NCBI RefSeq assembly: GCF_011058165.1 | Contig: NZ_JAALEG010000009.1 | Coordinates: 1 to 64,000 of the forward strand | Source of the DNA: Rhodococcus aetherivorans | Lineage (GTDB): Bacteria > Actinomycetota > Actinomycetes > Mycobacteriales > Mycobacteriaceae | DNA length: 64,000 nucleotides | Reading direction: 5' to 3' | Shown here: in pieces, positions 46,548 to 55,975 of the stretch | How positions within the stretch are numbered: position 1 is the first letter of the stretch | Layout of the letters: each line of letters opens with the position of its first letter | Translations under genes and position numbers: made by a program | Notes under the pieces: model-generated | The model's input: the letters and a program-made list of their open reading frames with translations, nothing else | Database searches by the model: none | What the model was told of the DNA's origin: nothing

Positions 46548-46949
46548 TCACGACGCGGGCACCGGCCTGGAATCGTGACCGGATCGGCTGGTGCGACGAG
46601 AGCGGGCCAGAGCCAGCCCACCGAGGACCGTGCCGATCAGCCCGAGCGCCACGGCGAGGACGGCGCCGGCGAGCCCGTTGCCGGTGCCGAGTCCACCGGC
46701 GGAGTTGACCCCGTGCACCCCGCCGGCGATGACGCTGATCGGTCCCAGCACCAGGGCCACGATCGTCCGAGCTCGTCCGGTGCCGGTGCGGCGGGATCGG
46801 GCCAGGGCCAGCCCACCGGCGACGGCGCTGATCAGCCCCAGCACGGCTGCCGCGGTGGGCACGGTTCGCCCGACGCCGAGCTCGTAACCGGCAGCGACAA
46901 CGGAGACGTGCGTGATCGCCGGTGCGGCAAGCAAATCGAGGACAGGCAT
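46548..46949 (-). CDS. Small membrane protein with internal duplication (DUF6223-like)
   Basis: This 133-residue protein has about four hydrophobic segments. GLISAVAGGLALARSRRTG and GLIGTVLGGLALARSRRTS show an obvious internal duplication with arginine-rich loops after each half. The ATG at 46949 follows GAAAGGAT. It is divergent from the sensor kinase by about 230 bases, so it might be a target of that two-component system. Function unknown. Confidence 0.72.
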   Translation of the reverse strand: MPVLDLLAAPAITHVSVVAAGYELGVGRTVPTAAAVLGLISAVAGGLALARSRRTGTGRARTIVALVLGPISVIAGGVHGVNSAGGLGTGNGLAGAVLAVALGLIGTVLGGLALARSRRTSRSGHDSRPVPAS

Positions 46950-47179
46950 TGCGGATCCTTTCGGTCGAACGACGGGTTCCGGCCGCGCTCATGGAGGCCT
47001 CCGTCGTTGAGCGGACGCATACGATCGTCGCGTCTCGGCAACGGGGTGTCCTCGGACAGCGGGCGGCAGCGGATACGAAGTTCGACGTAGGTGGCTCGCG
47101 CACAACCACGCTTCTCGACGTAGGCGGCCGCGCAGTTCGCGGGAGTTGTTTTCCCCACCCGGAACCATATGATCGCGCC

Positions 47180-48430
47180 ATGCCGGATCGCGTCACGTTG
47201 TTCCGCCCGCCCGCCTGGGCGCAGGATGTGCTGCTGGCGGTATTCATCACTGTCATGCAGGTCCAGGGCACCGTCGTCCGCAACAGCGGGGAGCCCGAAG
47301 CAGTGCTGCGCCCCCTGTCCGACCTCGGGAACCTCGGCTACCTGCTGTTGATCGCCGGTGGCGCGGTCCTGGTCCTGCGCCGCCGCTGGCCAGTCGCAGT
47401 GTTCGCCGTGACCGCGCTCGCCAGCATGGTGTACTACACCCTCGACTTCCCGGACGGCCCCGGATGGCTGGGCCTGTTCGTGGCCCTCTACACCCTCACC
47501 GCCCGCGGCGACGGACGTCGCTCACTGGTGATGGCCGTTGTGGGCATCGCAGCACTGGCCGCGGTCTGGCTGATCGCCGCGACCGACATCGAACCCCCAG
47601 CCGCCGTCGGCTGGGTGTACTTCCGGATCGGCGCCGCGGGCATGAGTGCCGCCCTCGGGGAGAGCGTCCGCTCGAGGAGAGTCATCGCGGAAGAAGCACT
47701 CGAGCGCGCCGAATTGGCCGAACGCTCTCGTGAGGACGAAGCACGCGCCCGGGTCGACGAGGAACGGCTCCGGATCGCGCGCGAGGTCCACGACACCGTC
47801 GCGCACGCCATCGCCATCATCAACGTCCAAGCCGGCGTCACCGCACACGTACTGGACAAGCGACCGGAACAAGCACGCCAGACGCTCGAGGCCATCGAGC
47901 AGACCAGTTCCCGGGCCCTGCAGGAGATGCGGGCCATCCTCGGGGTCCTTCGCGACGACAACGACGGCCGCCTCCCACCCCCAGGGCTCGGGCAGGTCGA
48001 CGAACTCACCGCCAGGGCACGCGAAGCCGGGCTCGACGTCGAGTTGGAGACGACATCACCCCCACCGCCCGTACCCAGCGCGGTAGGCAGCGCCGTGTAC
48101 CGGATCCTGCAGGAGTCGATCACCAATGTGATTCGCCATGTCGGACCGACCAGGGTCGCGGTCGCCCTGAACTACGGCCCCGACGCCGTGGAAGTCCGCG
48201 TGACGAACGACGGCCCGCGTGCGGATGGGGACACCGACAAAGCAGCCAGAGGCGCCGACCGTGCGGACGCCGAGTTCGCCGGCACGGACACACGCGGCCA
48301 CGGGATCGTAGGGATGCGCGAGCGTTGTCAGCTCTTGGGCGGCGACTTCGACGCCGGCCCGCTCCCGGGCGGCGGCTTCGCCGTCACCGCCCGGCTGCCC
48401 TTGGCCCCGGCCGCAACGGTGAAGGTATGA
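47180..48430 (+). CDS. NarL-type sensor histidine kinase
   Basis: This 416-residue kinase has about four or five membrane segments in the first 150 residues, a short coiled linker (EEALERAELAERSREDEARARVDEERL), the HisKA_3 motif REVHDTVAHAIAIINVQ with phospho-acceptor His at about 204, and an HATPase domain ending HGIVGMRERCQLLGG. No extracytoplasmic sensor domain is present, so the signal may come from the membrane. ATG at 47180; an upstream extension of the frame is unlikely. It overlaps the regulator gene (ATGA). Confidence 0.9.
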   Translation: MPDRVTLFRPPAWAQDVLLAVFITVMQVQGTVVRNSGEPEAVLRPLSDLGNLGYLLLIAGGAVLVLRRRWPVAVFAVTALASMVYYTLDFPDGPGWLGLFVALYTLTARGDGRRSLVMAVVGIAALAAVWLIAATDIEPPAAVGWVYFRIGAAGMSAALGESVRSRRVIAEEALERAELAERSREDEARARVDEERLRIAREVHDTVAHAIAIINVQAGVTAHVLDKRPEQARQTLEAIEQTSSRALQEMRAILGVLRDDNDGRLPPPGLGQVDELTARAREAGLDVELETTSPPPPVPSAVGSAVYRILQESITNVIRHVGPTRVAVALNYGPDAVEVRVTNDGPRADGDTDKAARGADRADAEFAGTDTRGHGIVGMRERCQLLGGDFDAGPLPGGGFAVTARLPLAPAATVKV

Positions 48431-49119
48431 ACCCGGTGACAGGCGCATCCGGCCGCGACACTCCGATCAAGGTCCTACTCGTGGACGACGAGCATCTGGT
48501 GCGGTCCGGCTTCAAGATCCTCCTCGAGGTCGAGGACGGCATCACGGTGGTCGGGGAAGCCGCAACCGGCGCCGAAGCCGTGGAGCAAGCCCGGGCCCTG
48601 CGCCCGGATGTCGTGCTCATGGATATCCGTATGCCGAAGATGGACGGCATCGAGGCCACCCGGCAGATCGCCACCACCAACGGGCTCCAATACGTACGCA
48701 TCCTCATCCTGACGACCTACGACACCGACGCCTACGTCTTCGAAGGCCTCCAGGCCGGCGCCAGCGGCTTCCTGCTCAAAGACGCGGGTCCGGCCGAGCT
48801 CCTGCACGGCATCCGCGTGGTCGCCGCCGGAGAAGCTCTGCTCGCACCGCGCATCACGCGCCGCCTCATCGCCCAGTTCACCACCCAGCGCACAGCCGAC
48901 AAGGCCGCCGATCATCGGCTCGAGGTCCTCACCGACCGGGAACGCGAGGTCCTGACGCTGGTAGGTATGGGCATGAGCAACAACGAGATCGGCGCCGAAC
49001 TCTGCCTCAGCCCGGCCACCGCCCGCACCCACGTCAGCCATGCCATGGTGAAACTCGGTGCTCGCGACCGCGCGCAACTGGTCGTCATCGCCTACCGAAC
49101 GGGACTTGTGAAGCCGTAG
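48427..49119 (+). CDS. LuxR/NarL-family response regulator
   Basis: This 230-residue regulator has a receiver domain (VLLVDDEHLVRSGFK, phospho-acceptor Asp at about 66 in VVLMDIRMPKMDG, conserved Lys in FLLKDAGP) and a C-terminal LuxR HTH (LTDREREVLTLVGMGMSNNEIGAEL). It forms a coupled pair with the upstream kinase through an ATGA overlap. Targets are unknown. Confidence 0.93.
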   Translation: MNPVTGASGRDTPIKVLLVDDEHLVRSGFKILLEVEDGITVVGEAATGAEAVEQARALRPDVVLMDIRMPKMDGIEATRQIATTNGLQYVRILILTTYDTDAYVFEGLQAGASGFLLKDAGPAELLHGIRVVAAGEALLAPRITRRLIAQFTTQRTADKAADHRLEVLTDREREVLTLVGMGMSNNEIGAELCLSPATARTHVSHAMVKLGARDRAQLVVIAYRTGLVKP

Positions 49120-49229
49120 GCGATCGGCCTGTCGACCCCGCGATCCGAATCTTCTCTGATCGACGATGTCTCAGACGAGAGGGGTGTCTGTGCCGGCGAC
49201 CGCCCGAGCACTCCGTAGCCTGACGAGGC

Positions 49230-49958
49230 ATGAGTGATGCAGATATCCACTTCTACTTCGACCCGGTGTGCCCGTTCGCCTGGATGACCAGCAAGTGGGT
49301 GCGCCTGGTGGCGGCCCAGCGCGAATTCCGAGTCGACTGGCGGTTCATTTCGCTGCGTCTGATCAACGCGCACGTCGACTACGACGTTCACTTCCCGCCC
49401 GAGTACGAAGCCGGTCACACGAGTGGGCTGCGGCTGCTCCGGGTCGCGGCGCGAGTGCGGGCCGAGCACGGGCGCGAGGCGGTGGATCCGCTGTACCGGG
49501 CGCTCGGTGCGTGGATATTCGAGACCACGCCGGACGCCGACAACACCGCCGGACCGGAACAGCAAGGAACGCGGGCTTTCCTCGAGCCGATCCTGGCCCG
49601 GGCGGGCCTACCCGTGCAGGTGGCGGACGCGCTGGACGACCCCTCGCTCGATGCGCTCATCCAGGCGGAGACCGACGAGGCACTGCGCCTGACCGGCAGA
49701 GACGTCGGCACGCCGATCATCCACTTCCAGCCGCCGAACGGCGTGGCCTTCTTCGGGCCGGTGATCAGCCGGCTACCCGGCGAAGAGGACGCCCTCCGCC
49801 TGTGGGACCACGTCGTCGGGCTGGCGAGCTTCCCCGGCTTCGCCGAACTCAAACGTAGCCTGCGCGAACTGCCGCAGCTGCCCGGCCTCGGCGTCGCTCC
49901 CGACGAGGTGGGAGTGGAGCAGGACTGGCACGGTGGCAGTCGACGAACCAAGAGATGA
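49230..49958 (+). CDS. DsbA-fold oxidoreductase, mycothiol-dependent nitroreductase family (Rv2466c-like)
   Basis: This 242-residue thioredoxin-fold protein resembles M. tuberculosis Rv2466c: FYFDPVCPFAWMTSKWVRLV at the N-terminus, GREAVDPLYRALG, and DVGTPIIHFQPPNGVAFFGP with the cis-Pro near residues 168-187. Rv2466c uses mycothiol with a CPWC active site. Here the site is CPFA, keeping only the N-terminal Cys, so a monothiol mechanism is expected. It stands alone after the two-component system. Confidence 0.8.
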   Translation: MSDADIHFYFDPVCPFAWMTSKWVRLVAAQREFRVDWRFISLRLINAHVDYDVHFPPEYEAGHTSGLRLLRVAARVRAEHGREAVDPLYRALGAWIFETTPDADNTAGPEQQGTRAFLEPILARAGLPVQVADALDDPSLDALIQAETDEALRLTGRDVGTPIIHFQPPNGVAFFGPVISRLPGEEDALRLWDHVVGLASFPGFAELKRSLRELPQLPGLGVAPDEVGVEQDWHGGSRRTKR

Positions 49959-50077
49959 GCAACCGGTGCCGGCCACCCCGGCACCGTTCGGCCCGGCACT
50001 GTTCGGCCCGACAGCCAGGTCGAGACGGCTGCCGTTGTGTATGTCCGATGCGGACCGGTAACGGATAGCCTCGAGCC

Positions 50078-50767
50078 ATGATGCTGGCGAACGTCTGCGA
50101 GCTCTATCGAGACGCAGGCTTTCTCGGGCAGCCAGCGGCTGCCGCCACCAGCCTGGCCTTCGTGATCGCCGGCCTGGCCGTGCTCGCACGTCGTCGGCAG
50201 GGCACGCCGACGGTGACCTACGGTCTCCTCGTCATCGCGGTCGGCGCCGGATCCCTCATAGCGCACGGACCGAACCCGCCGTGGCAGGCCTACGCACACG
50301 ACATACCGATCGCGACATTGCTCGCTTACACAGCCGTCGACGCCGCTTCCGACCGGTTCGACCGACGGTTGTCGCCGCGGTGGTGGCTCGTCGTTCCGTT
50401 CGTGATGGTTCCCGTTGTCGCAGCCGGCTCGAGCGCCTCCACGATCGTGCAGGCACTGCTCGCCGCGGTCACTGTGGGACTCGCGCTGGAACGCGCCCGC
50501 GTCCGTCCGCACCTGCGCCGCACGACGATCATCGCGGCACTGCTTCTCGCGTCCGGCGCCGTGCTCGGCACCATCGGCGACCGGACCTCGCTCTGCCGGC
50601 CGAGTAGTGTCCTGCAAGGCCACGCGCTGTGGCACATTCTCGCCGCCACCGGACTGTGGCGGCTCTCGCCCACGATCGGTTCACGGTCCCCCCGGATATC
50701 GGCCAGGACATCGCGGCATCTGTCGGGCCGGGCCGGCCCGGCCCGGAGACGGCCCGGGCAGGCTTGA
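50078..50767 (+). CDS. Membrane protein, possible ceramidase/CREST-type hydrolase
   Basis: This 229-residue protein has about six or seven membrane segments. It carries LIAHGPNPPWQAYAHDIPIATLL (about 60-82), with His and Asp, and GTIGDRTSLCRPSSVLQGHALWHILAATGLW (about 163-193), with Ser and a His-x3-His pair. These polar residues in membrane helices resemble the metal site of the CREST group (alkaline ceramidases, PAQR). The C-terminal 30 residues are basic. Assignment is tentative. Confidence 0.6.
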   Translation: MMLANVCELYRDAGFLGQPAAAATSLAFVIAGLAVLARRRQGTPTVTYGLLVIAVGAGSLIAHGPNPPWQAYAHDIPIATLLAYTAVDAASDRFDRRLSPRWWLVVPFVMVPVVAAGSSASTIVQALLAAVTVGLALERARVRPHLRRTTIIAALLLASGAVLGTIGDRTSLCRPSSVLQGHALWHILAATGLWRLSPTIGSRSPRISARTSRHLSGRAGPARRRPGQA

Positions 50768-50931
50768 CCGCGTCGGTGGCACATGCACCGTCCCTCATCC
50801 ACCCGACAGCACCCCGGACGAGTCCCGCAGCGCGAGCACCGGCGGCGTCCGAGCTCCGGCGAAGTACCTCGATACCCGCCCCTGCGCTCCGGGAATCGTT
50901 GCCGCGTTCCACGGCTCGATACCCTGGAACG

Positions 50932-51252
50932 ATGGGCGCGCTGTTCGCGATGACGATTCCGGGACTGGCCTGCCTGCTGGTGGGCGCGGCCGCGGTCGAG
51001 GTGTTGTGGAGCCGTCTGACGGGTCATCGCCTGCTCCGGCGCAGCGGGGACGGTCGCACACGGCCGGTGGCGGCAACGGGGTTCGAGGAGGTCGGTGCGG
51101 TGTTCGAAGGGTCGCGGCGCTTCGAATTCGAACAGCGACAGACCTCGTTGATGGACCGTGAGGACGCCACCGGTGGCGAACCCGGATGGCTGAGCGTCGA
51201 AACCCGTTGGGGCCGAATGTCACATTGCGTCGATCGAATTGACGCCATGTGA
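50932..51252 (+). CDS. Small DUF6191-like membrane-anchored protein
   Basis: This 106-residue protein has an N-terminal membrane segment (MTIPGLACLLVGAAAVEVLW, about 7-26), a basic loop and a polar domain with GFEEVGAVFEGSRRFEFEQRQTSLM. ATG at 50932; the frame runs further upstream without a ribosome site. Its final 13 codons lie inside a long hairpin shared with the convergent hsaF gene. Function unknown. Confidence 0.65.
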   Translation: MGALFAMTIPGLACLLVGAAAVEVLWSRLTGHRLLRRSGDGRTRPVAATGFEEVGAVFEGSRRFEFEQRQTSLMDREDATGGEPGWLSVETRWGRMSHCVDRIDAM

Positions 51253-51259
51253 CATTCGG
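51213..51259. terminator. Long hairpin spanning the 3' end of the DUF6191-like gene, facing hsaF
   Basis: CCGAATGTCACAT (51213-51225) pairs with ATGTGACATTCGG (51247-51259); after one mismatch GCGTC pairs with GACGC, leaving a 9-base loop. It overlaps the last codons and stop of the plus-strand gene and ends 5 bases from the hsaF stop, so it is a likely bidirectional terminator. Confidence 0.8.
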
Positions 51260-51263
51260 TAGG

Positions 51264-52331
51264 TCAGGCGGTCTGCTGTTCGCGCTGGAGTTCGAGGGCG
51301 ATGTCGATCAGCTGGTCCTCCTGGCCGCCGATGAGCTTGCGCTTGCCCGCCCGCACCAGCAGCTCCGCGGCGGAGACCCCGTACCGCTCGGCCTGGCGCT
51401 CGGCGTGGCGCAGGAAGCTCGAGTACACCCCGGCGTAGCCCATCATCAGGGCCTGACGGTCGAGCAGGCACTCGGCGGGCATCACGGGGCGCACGACGTC
51501 CTCCGCGGCGTCCGCGACGGCGAAGAAGTCGATGCCGGTCTTGATCCCCACCTTGTCGCATACGCCGACGAACGCCTCGACCGGGGTGTTGCCGGCACCC
51601 GCGCCGAACCGGCGGGCCGACCCGTCGATCTGCTTGGCACCCGCGCGGACCGCCGCGATCGAATTCGCCACGCCCAGGCCGAGATTCTCGTGCCCGTGGA
51701 AGCCGACCTGCGCGTCGGAACCCAGCTCCGCGACGAGCGCCTCGACGCGTTCGGCGACCTGCTCGAGAACGAGCGCGCCGGCCGAGTCGACGACGTACAC
51801 GCACTGGCAGCCCGCGTCGGCCATGATGCGGGCCTGCTCGGCCAGCTTCTCCGGGGTGACGGTGTGCGCCATCATCAGAAAGCCCACGGTCTCGAGCCCG
51901 CGCTCGCGGGCGAGCCCGAAGTGCTGGACGGACACGTCCGCCTCGGTGCAGTGGGTGGCGATGCGGCAGATCGAGGCGCCGTTGTCCTGCGCCTCGATGA
52001 TGTCCTCCTTGATGCCGACACCGGGCAGCATGAGGAAGGCGATCTTCGCGTGCTGCGCGGTATCGACGGCGATCTTGATCAGTTCCTGCTCCGGCACTTT
52101 CGAGAACCCGTAGTTGAACGAGGACCCGCCGAGGCCGTCGCCGTGCGTGACCTCGATGACGGGGACGCCCGAGAGGTCGAGGGCGGCGACGACGGCGCGC
52201 ACCTCCTCCCGGTCGAACTGGTGACGCTTGTGGTGCGAGCCGTCGCGCAGCGACGTGTCGGTCACGCGGATGTCCCACGACGGCTCGAAGAAGATGTCGT
52301 CGCGACGGAGGTCGGAGTTCGAAGAGGTCAT
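51264..52331 (-). CDS. hsaF: HsaF, 4-hydroxy-2-oxo acid aldolase
   Basis: This 355-residue DRE-TIM metallolyase has the signature [15 protein letters not shown] (about 25-39), [16 protein letters not shown]-type metal ligands in [16 protein letters not shown], and [11 protein letters not shown]. HsaF forms a channeling complex with the aldehyde dehydrogenase HsaG and cleaves 4-hydroxy-2-oxohexanoate to pyruvate and propanal. ATG at 52331, five bases after the hsaG stop. Confidence 0.94.
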   Translation of the reverse strand: MTSSNSDLRRDDIFFEPSWDIRVTDTSLRDGSHHKRHQFDREEVRAVVAALDLSGVPVIEVTHGDGLGGSSFNYGFSKVPEQELIKIAVDTAQHAKIAFLMLPGVGIKEDIIEAQDNGASICRIATHCTEADVSVQHFGLARERGLETVGFLMMAHTVTPEKLAEQARIMADAGCQCVYVVDSAGALVLEQVAERVEALVAELGSDAQVGFHGHENLGLGVANSIAAVRAGAKQIDGSARRFGAGAGNTPVEAFVGVCDKVGIKTGIDFFAVADAAEDVVRPVMPAECLLDRQALMMGYAGVYSSFLRHAERQAERYGVSAAELLVRAGKRKLIGGQEDQLIDIALELQREQQTA

Positions 52332-52336
52332 CGGAG

Positions 52337-53266
52337 TCAGGCCTTCACGGTGGAGTTCGAGGGGAGGGAGTCCGCCGAGAGGAGCGCGCGGGCGATCTCC
52401 TCGCCCACCTTGGTGGCGGCCGCGGTCATGATGTCGAGGTTGCCGGCGTACGGCGGCAGGAAGTCGCCGGCGCCCTCCACCTCGACGAAGGTGGTGACGG
52501 TGGCGTGCCCGCCGGACACGACGGTCGGCTCGTCGAACTGTGGTTCGTTGAGCAGGCGGTAGCCGGGCACGTACTCCTGCACGTCGGCGACGACGCGGTG
52601 GATGGACTCGGCGATCGCGTCCCGGTCGGCGTCCTCGGGGATGGCACAGAAGATGGTGTCGCGCATGATCATCGGCGGGTCCGCCGGATTGAGGATGATG
52701 ATCGCCTTGCCCTTGCGGGCACCGCCGATGGTCTCGATGCCCCGGCTGGTGGTCTTGGTGAACTCGTCGATGTTGGCGCGGGTGCCCGGCCCGGCGGACA
52801 CCGACGCCACCGACGCCACGATCTCGGCGTAGGGCACGTCCACCACCCGGGAGACGGCGTGCACGATCGGGATGGTGGCCTGACCGCCGCAGGTGATCAT
52901 GTTGACGTTGGGCACGTCGAGATGCGCCCCGAGGTTCGCCGGTGGCACGACGGCCGGTCCGACGGCGGCAGGGGTGAGGTCGATCGCCCGGATGCCGGCC
53001 GCCTCGTACCTCGGCGCCGCCGCCCGGTGCACGTACGCGGACGTCGCCTCGAACACCAGGTCCGGCTTCTCCGGCTGCGCGAGCAACCAGTCGATGCCCT
53101 CGGCCGATGTCTCCAGGCCGAGCGTGCGGGCGCGGGCGAGGCCCTCGCTCGCCGGGTCGATGCCGATCATCCACCGCGGCTCGAGCAGGTCCGAACGCTG
53201 CAGTTTGTAGAGCAGGTCGGTGCTGATGTTGCCCGACCCGACGATCGCGACACTTGCCTTGGCCAT
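52337..53266 (-). CDS. hsaG: HsaG, acylating propanal/acetaldehyde dehydrogenase
   Basis: This 309-residue dehydrogenase has the NAD-binding [17 protein letters not shown] (6-22) and the catalytic Cys in [13 protein letters not shown] (about 127-139). It converts propanal from HsaF to propionyl-CoA. AAGGAG precedes the ATG. Gene order hsaE-hsaG-hsaF matches M. tuberculosis Rv3536c-Rv3534c. Confidence 0.94.
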   Translation of the reverse strand: MAKASVAIVGSGNISTDLLYKLQRSDLLEPRWMIGIDPASEGLARARTLGLETSAEGIDWLLAQPEKPDLVFEATSAYVHRAAAPRYEAAGIRAIDLTPAAVGPAVVPPANLGAHLDVPNVNMITCGGQATIPIVHAVSRVVDVPYAEIVASVASVSAGPGTRANIDEFTKTTSRGIETIGGARKGKAIIILNPADPPMIMRDTIFCAIPEDADRDAIAESIHRVVADVQEYVPGYRLLNEPQFDEPTVVSGGHATVTTFVEVEGAGDFLPPYAGNLDIMTAAATKVGEEIARALLSADSLPSNSTVKA

Positions 53267-53295
53267 TGTTTCTCCTTGCAGTCGGGACCGGGTGG

Positions 53296-54081
53296 TCACG
53301 AGAACGTGAGCGAGACGGAGCCCAGTCCCGCGAACTCGGCGTGGAACTCGTCGCCGGGGCGCGCGTCGACGGCCCGGGTGCACGAGCCGGGCAGGACGAT
53401 GTCGCCCGCCTTCAGCCGCACTCCGAAACTCTCGACCTTGCGGGCGAGCCAGGCGACGGCGGTGACGGGATTGCCGAGCACCGCGTCGCTGCGCCCCTCG
53501 GCGATCCGTTCGCCGTTGCGGGTGAGCACGGCGTCGATGCCCTTGATGTCGACGCCGGACGGCGCCACCCGCTGCGCGCCGAGCACCCATCCGGCGGAGG
53601 AGGCGTTGTCGGCGATGGTGTCCGCGAGGCCGATCTTCCAGTCCTTGATCCGGCTGTCGATCAGTTCGATGGACGGCGCGAACGCGACGGTGGCGTCGAG
53701 GACGTCGCTCTCGGTGCAGTCCGCGCCGGGCAGGTCCTTGCCGAGCACGAAGGCCACCTCGACTTCCACCCGCGGGAAGCAGTACCGCGAGGTGTCGACG
53801 GGCCGGTCCTCGAAGACCTGCATGTCGTCGAGCAGGTGGCCGTAGTCGGGTTCGTCCACGCCCATCATCTGCTGCATGGCCAGCGAGGACAGCCCGACCT
53901 TGTGGCCGACCACGCGGGCACCGGCCGCGAGCCGGCGACGGATGTTGATCAGCTGGATCTCGTAGGCGTCGACGACGTCGATGTCGGGGTGCCGGGCCAC
54001 GAGCGGGTCGACGGGGGTGCGGTCGCGTTCGGCGGCCTCGAGCTCGTCCGCCAGCCGGGTGCGCAGTTGCGTCGGCAGCAT
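53296..54081 (-). CDS. hsaE: HsaE, 2-hydroxyhexa-2,4-dienoate hydratase
   Basis: This 261-residue hydratase of the fumarylacetoacetate-hydrolase-like fold has [23 protein letters not shown] (about 73-95), [16 protein letters not shown] with the metal-binding acids, and [13 protein letters not shown]. It hydrates the C6 dienoate released by HsaD. ATG at 54081, with AGGAAGGAA upstream, beats an upstream in-frame ATG at 54123. The promoter is shared with kstD. Confidence 0.93.
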   Translation of the reverse strand: MLPTQLRTRLADELEAAERDRTPVDPLVARHPDIDVVDAYEIQLINIRRRLAAGARVVGHKVGLSSLAMQQMMGVDEPDYGHLLDDMQVFEDRPVDTSRYCFPRVEVEVAFVLGKDLPGADCTESDVLDATVAFAPSIELIDSRIKDWKIGLADTIADNASSAGWVLGAQRVAPSGVDIKGIDAVLTRNGERIAEGRSDAVLGNPVTAVAWLARKVESFGVRLKAGDIVLPGSCTRAVDARPGDEFHAEFAGLGSVSLTFS

Positions 54082-54197
54082 TGCGGTTCCTTCCTGTTCA
54101 CCGGCGACCGGCATGTTCTGCAACCTGTTTCCGTTCGGCCCGTGGTGTGCGGGTGATTCTTCCTGGCAGAAGGGATGGACTCACCGCGCCATCATTC

Positions 54198-54211
54198 TAT
54201 AACGTGTTCTA
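54198..54211. promoter_or_regulatory. KstR operator between hsaE and kstD, abutting the kstD start
   Basis: TATAACGTGTTCTA is a full match to TnnAACnnGTTnnA and identical to the kshA box. It ends one base before the kstD ATG and is 117 bases from hsaE. A repressor here would block initiation directly. Confidence 0.9.
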
Positions 54212-54212
54212 C

Positions 54213-55925
54213 ATGATCAAGCAGGAATACGACATCGTCGTAGTCGGCAGCGGTGCCGGCGGAATGACCGCCGCGCTGACCGCCGCGCACCAGGGCGCGA
54301 GCGTCGTCCTGATCGAGAAGGCACCCCACTACGGCGGCTCGAGCGCGCGCTCGGGCGGCGGGGTGTGGATCCCGAACAACGAGGCCCTGAGGGCCGCCGG
54401 GGTCACCGACACCCCGGACTCGGCCCGCACCTACCTGCACAGCATCATCGGCGACGTGGTGCCCGCCGACAAGATCGACACCTACATCGACCACGGGCCC
54501 GAGATGCTGTCCTTCGTGCTGAAGCACAGCGCCCTGGAACTGCAGTGGGTGCCGGGCTACTCCGACTACTACCCCGAGGCCCCCGGCGGCCGGCTCGGCG
54601 GGCGGTCCGTCGAGCCGAAGCCGTTCGACGGCAAGCGCCTCGGCGACGACCTCGCCCTGCTCGAGCCCGACTACGTCAAGGGCCCGCCGAACTTCGTCAT
54701 CACCCAGGCCGACTACAAGTGGCTCAACCTCCTCATGCGCAACCCGCGCGGACCGGTCCGCGCCGCGAAGGTCGGCATGCGATACCTGTGGGCCCGCGCG
54801 ACGAGGAAGCACCTGCTGGTCCGCGGCCAGGCGCTCATGGCCGGACTCCGCGTCGGCCTGCGCGACGCCGGGGTTCCGCTGCTGCTCAACACCGCCCTGA
54901 CGGACCTCGTCGTCGAGGACGGGGTGGTGCGCGGTGTGCGCGTCGAGTCGGACGGACGGAAGCACACCATCCGGGCCCGCCGCGGCGTCGTGATCGCCTC
55001 CGGCGGCTTCGAGCACAACGAGCAGATGCGCACGCAGTATCAGCGCGCCCCGATCGGCACCGAGTGGACCGTCGGCGCGAAGGCCAACACCGGGGACGGC
55101 ATCCGCGCGGGCCAGGCTCTCGGTGCCGCCGTCGATTTCATGGACGACGCCTGGTGGGGTCCGTCCTTCCCGCTCACCGGCGGCCCGTGGTTCGCCCTGT
55201 CCGAGCGCAGCCTGCCGGGCTCGATGATGGTCAACGCGGCCGGCCGGCGCTTCGTCAACGAATCTGCTCCGTACGTCGAGGCGGTGCACGCCATGTACGG
55301 CGGCCGCCACGGCCGGGGCGACGGACCCGGCGAGAACATCCCGTGCTGGATGATCCTCGACCAGCGCTACCGCAATCGCTACACCTTCGCCGGCATCACG
55401 CCCCGCAGTCCCTTCCCCAAGCGGTGGCTGAAGGCGGGTGTGGTGGTCCAGGCCGGCTCGATCAACGAGCTCGCCGAGAAGATCGGCGTGCCGGCGCAGA
55501 CCCTCACCGCGACCGTCGAACGATTCAACGGCTTCGCCCGCGCGGGCCGGGACGAGGACTTCGGACGCGGCGAATCCGGCTACGACCACTATTACGGCGA
55601 CCCGCGCAACAAGCCCAATCCGAGCCTCGGCGCCATCGACAAGGCCCCCTTCTACGCGATCAAGGTGGTGCCCGGCGATCTCGGCACCAAGGGCGGCCTG
55701 CGCACCGACGCCGACGCCCGGGTCCTGCGCGAGGACGGGACCGTGATCGAGGGTCTCTACGCGGCCGGCAACGCCAGCGGTCCCGTCATGGGCCACACCT
55801 ACGCCGGCCCCGGCGCCACGATCGGCCCGGCCATGACCTTCGCCTATCTCGCGGTCCTCGACGCCCTCGGCCGACCGGAGCAGCCCGCCGCGCAGCCGAT
55901 CTCCGAGACCGCCGAACAGCACTGA
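54213..55925 (+). CDS. kstD: 3-ketosteroid delta1-dehydrogenase KstD
   Basis: This 570-residue flavoprotein has the N-terminal FAD site IVVVGSGAGGMTAALTAAHQG (about 8-28), GGSSARSGGGVWIP, the middle GANTGDG-type AKANTGDGIRAG and the C-terminal LGTKGGLRTD...HTYAGPGATIGPAM, containing the Tyr and Gly that position the steroid 3-keto group. It matches KstD (Rv3537) and Rhodococcus KstD3. No ribosome site precedes the ATG; the KstR box fills -15 to -2, which points to a very short leader. It is followed by the MaoC gene after 50 bases. Confidence 0.94.
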   Translation: MIKQEYDIVVVGSGAGGMTAALTAAHQGASVVLIEKAPHYGGSSARSGGGVWIPNNEALRAAGVTDTPDSARTYLHSIIGDVVPADKIDTYIDHGPEMLSFVLKHSALELQWVPGYSDYYPEAPGGRLGGRSVEPKPFDGKRLGDDLALLEPDYVKGPPNFVITQADYKWLNLLMRNPRGPVRAAKVGMRYLWARATRKHLLVRGQALMAGLRVGLRDAGVPLLLNTALTDLVVEDGVVRGVRVESDGRKHTIRARRGVVIASGGFEHNEQMRTQYQRAPIGTEWTVGAKANTGDGIRAGQALGAAVDFMDDAWWGPSFPLTGGPWFALSERSLPGSMMVNAAGRRFVNESAPYVEAVHAMYGGRHGRGDGPGENIPCWMILDQRYRNRYTFAGITPRSPFPKRWLKAGVVVQAGSINELAEKIGVPAQTLTATVERFNGFARAGRDEDFGRGESGYDHYYGDPRNKPNPSLGAIDKAPFYAIKVVPGDLGTKGGLRTDADARVLREDGTVIEGLYAAGNASGPVMGHTYAGPGATIGPAMTFAYLAVLDALGRPEQPAAQPISETAEQH

Positions 55926-55975
55926 GCCGCACTCGATCCGGCCGAACCCCGTCCGCCGAACAGAAAGGGTCCCGC

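Noticed and set aside
46922-47179. N-terminal extension of the sensor kinase
   Set aside because: It overlaps the divergent small membrane-protein gene and lacks membrane segments; ATG at 47180 fits the family better.
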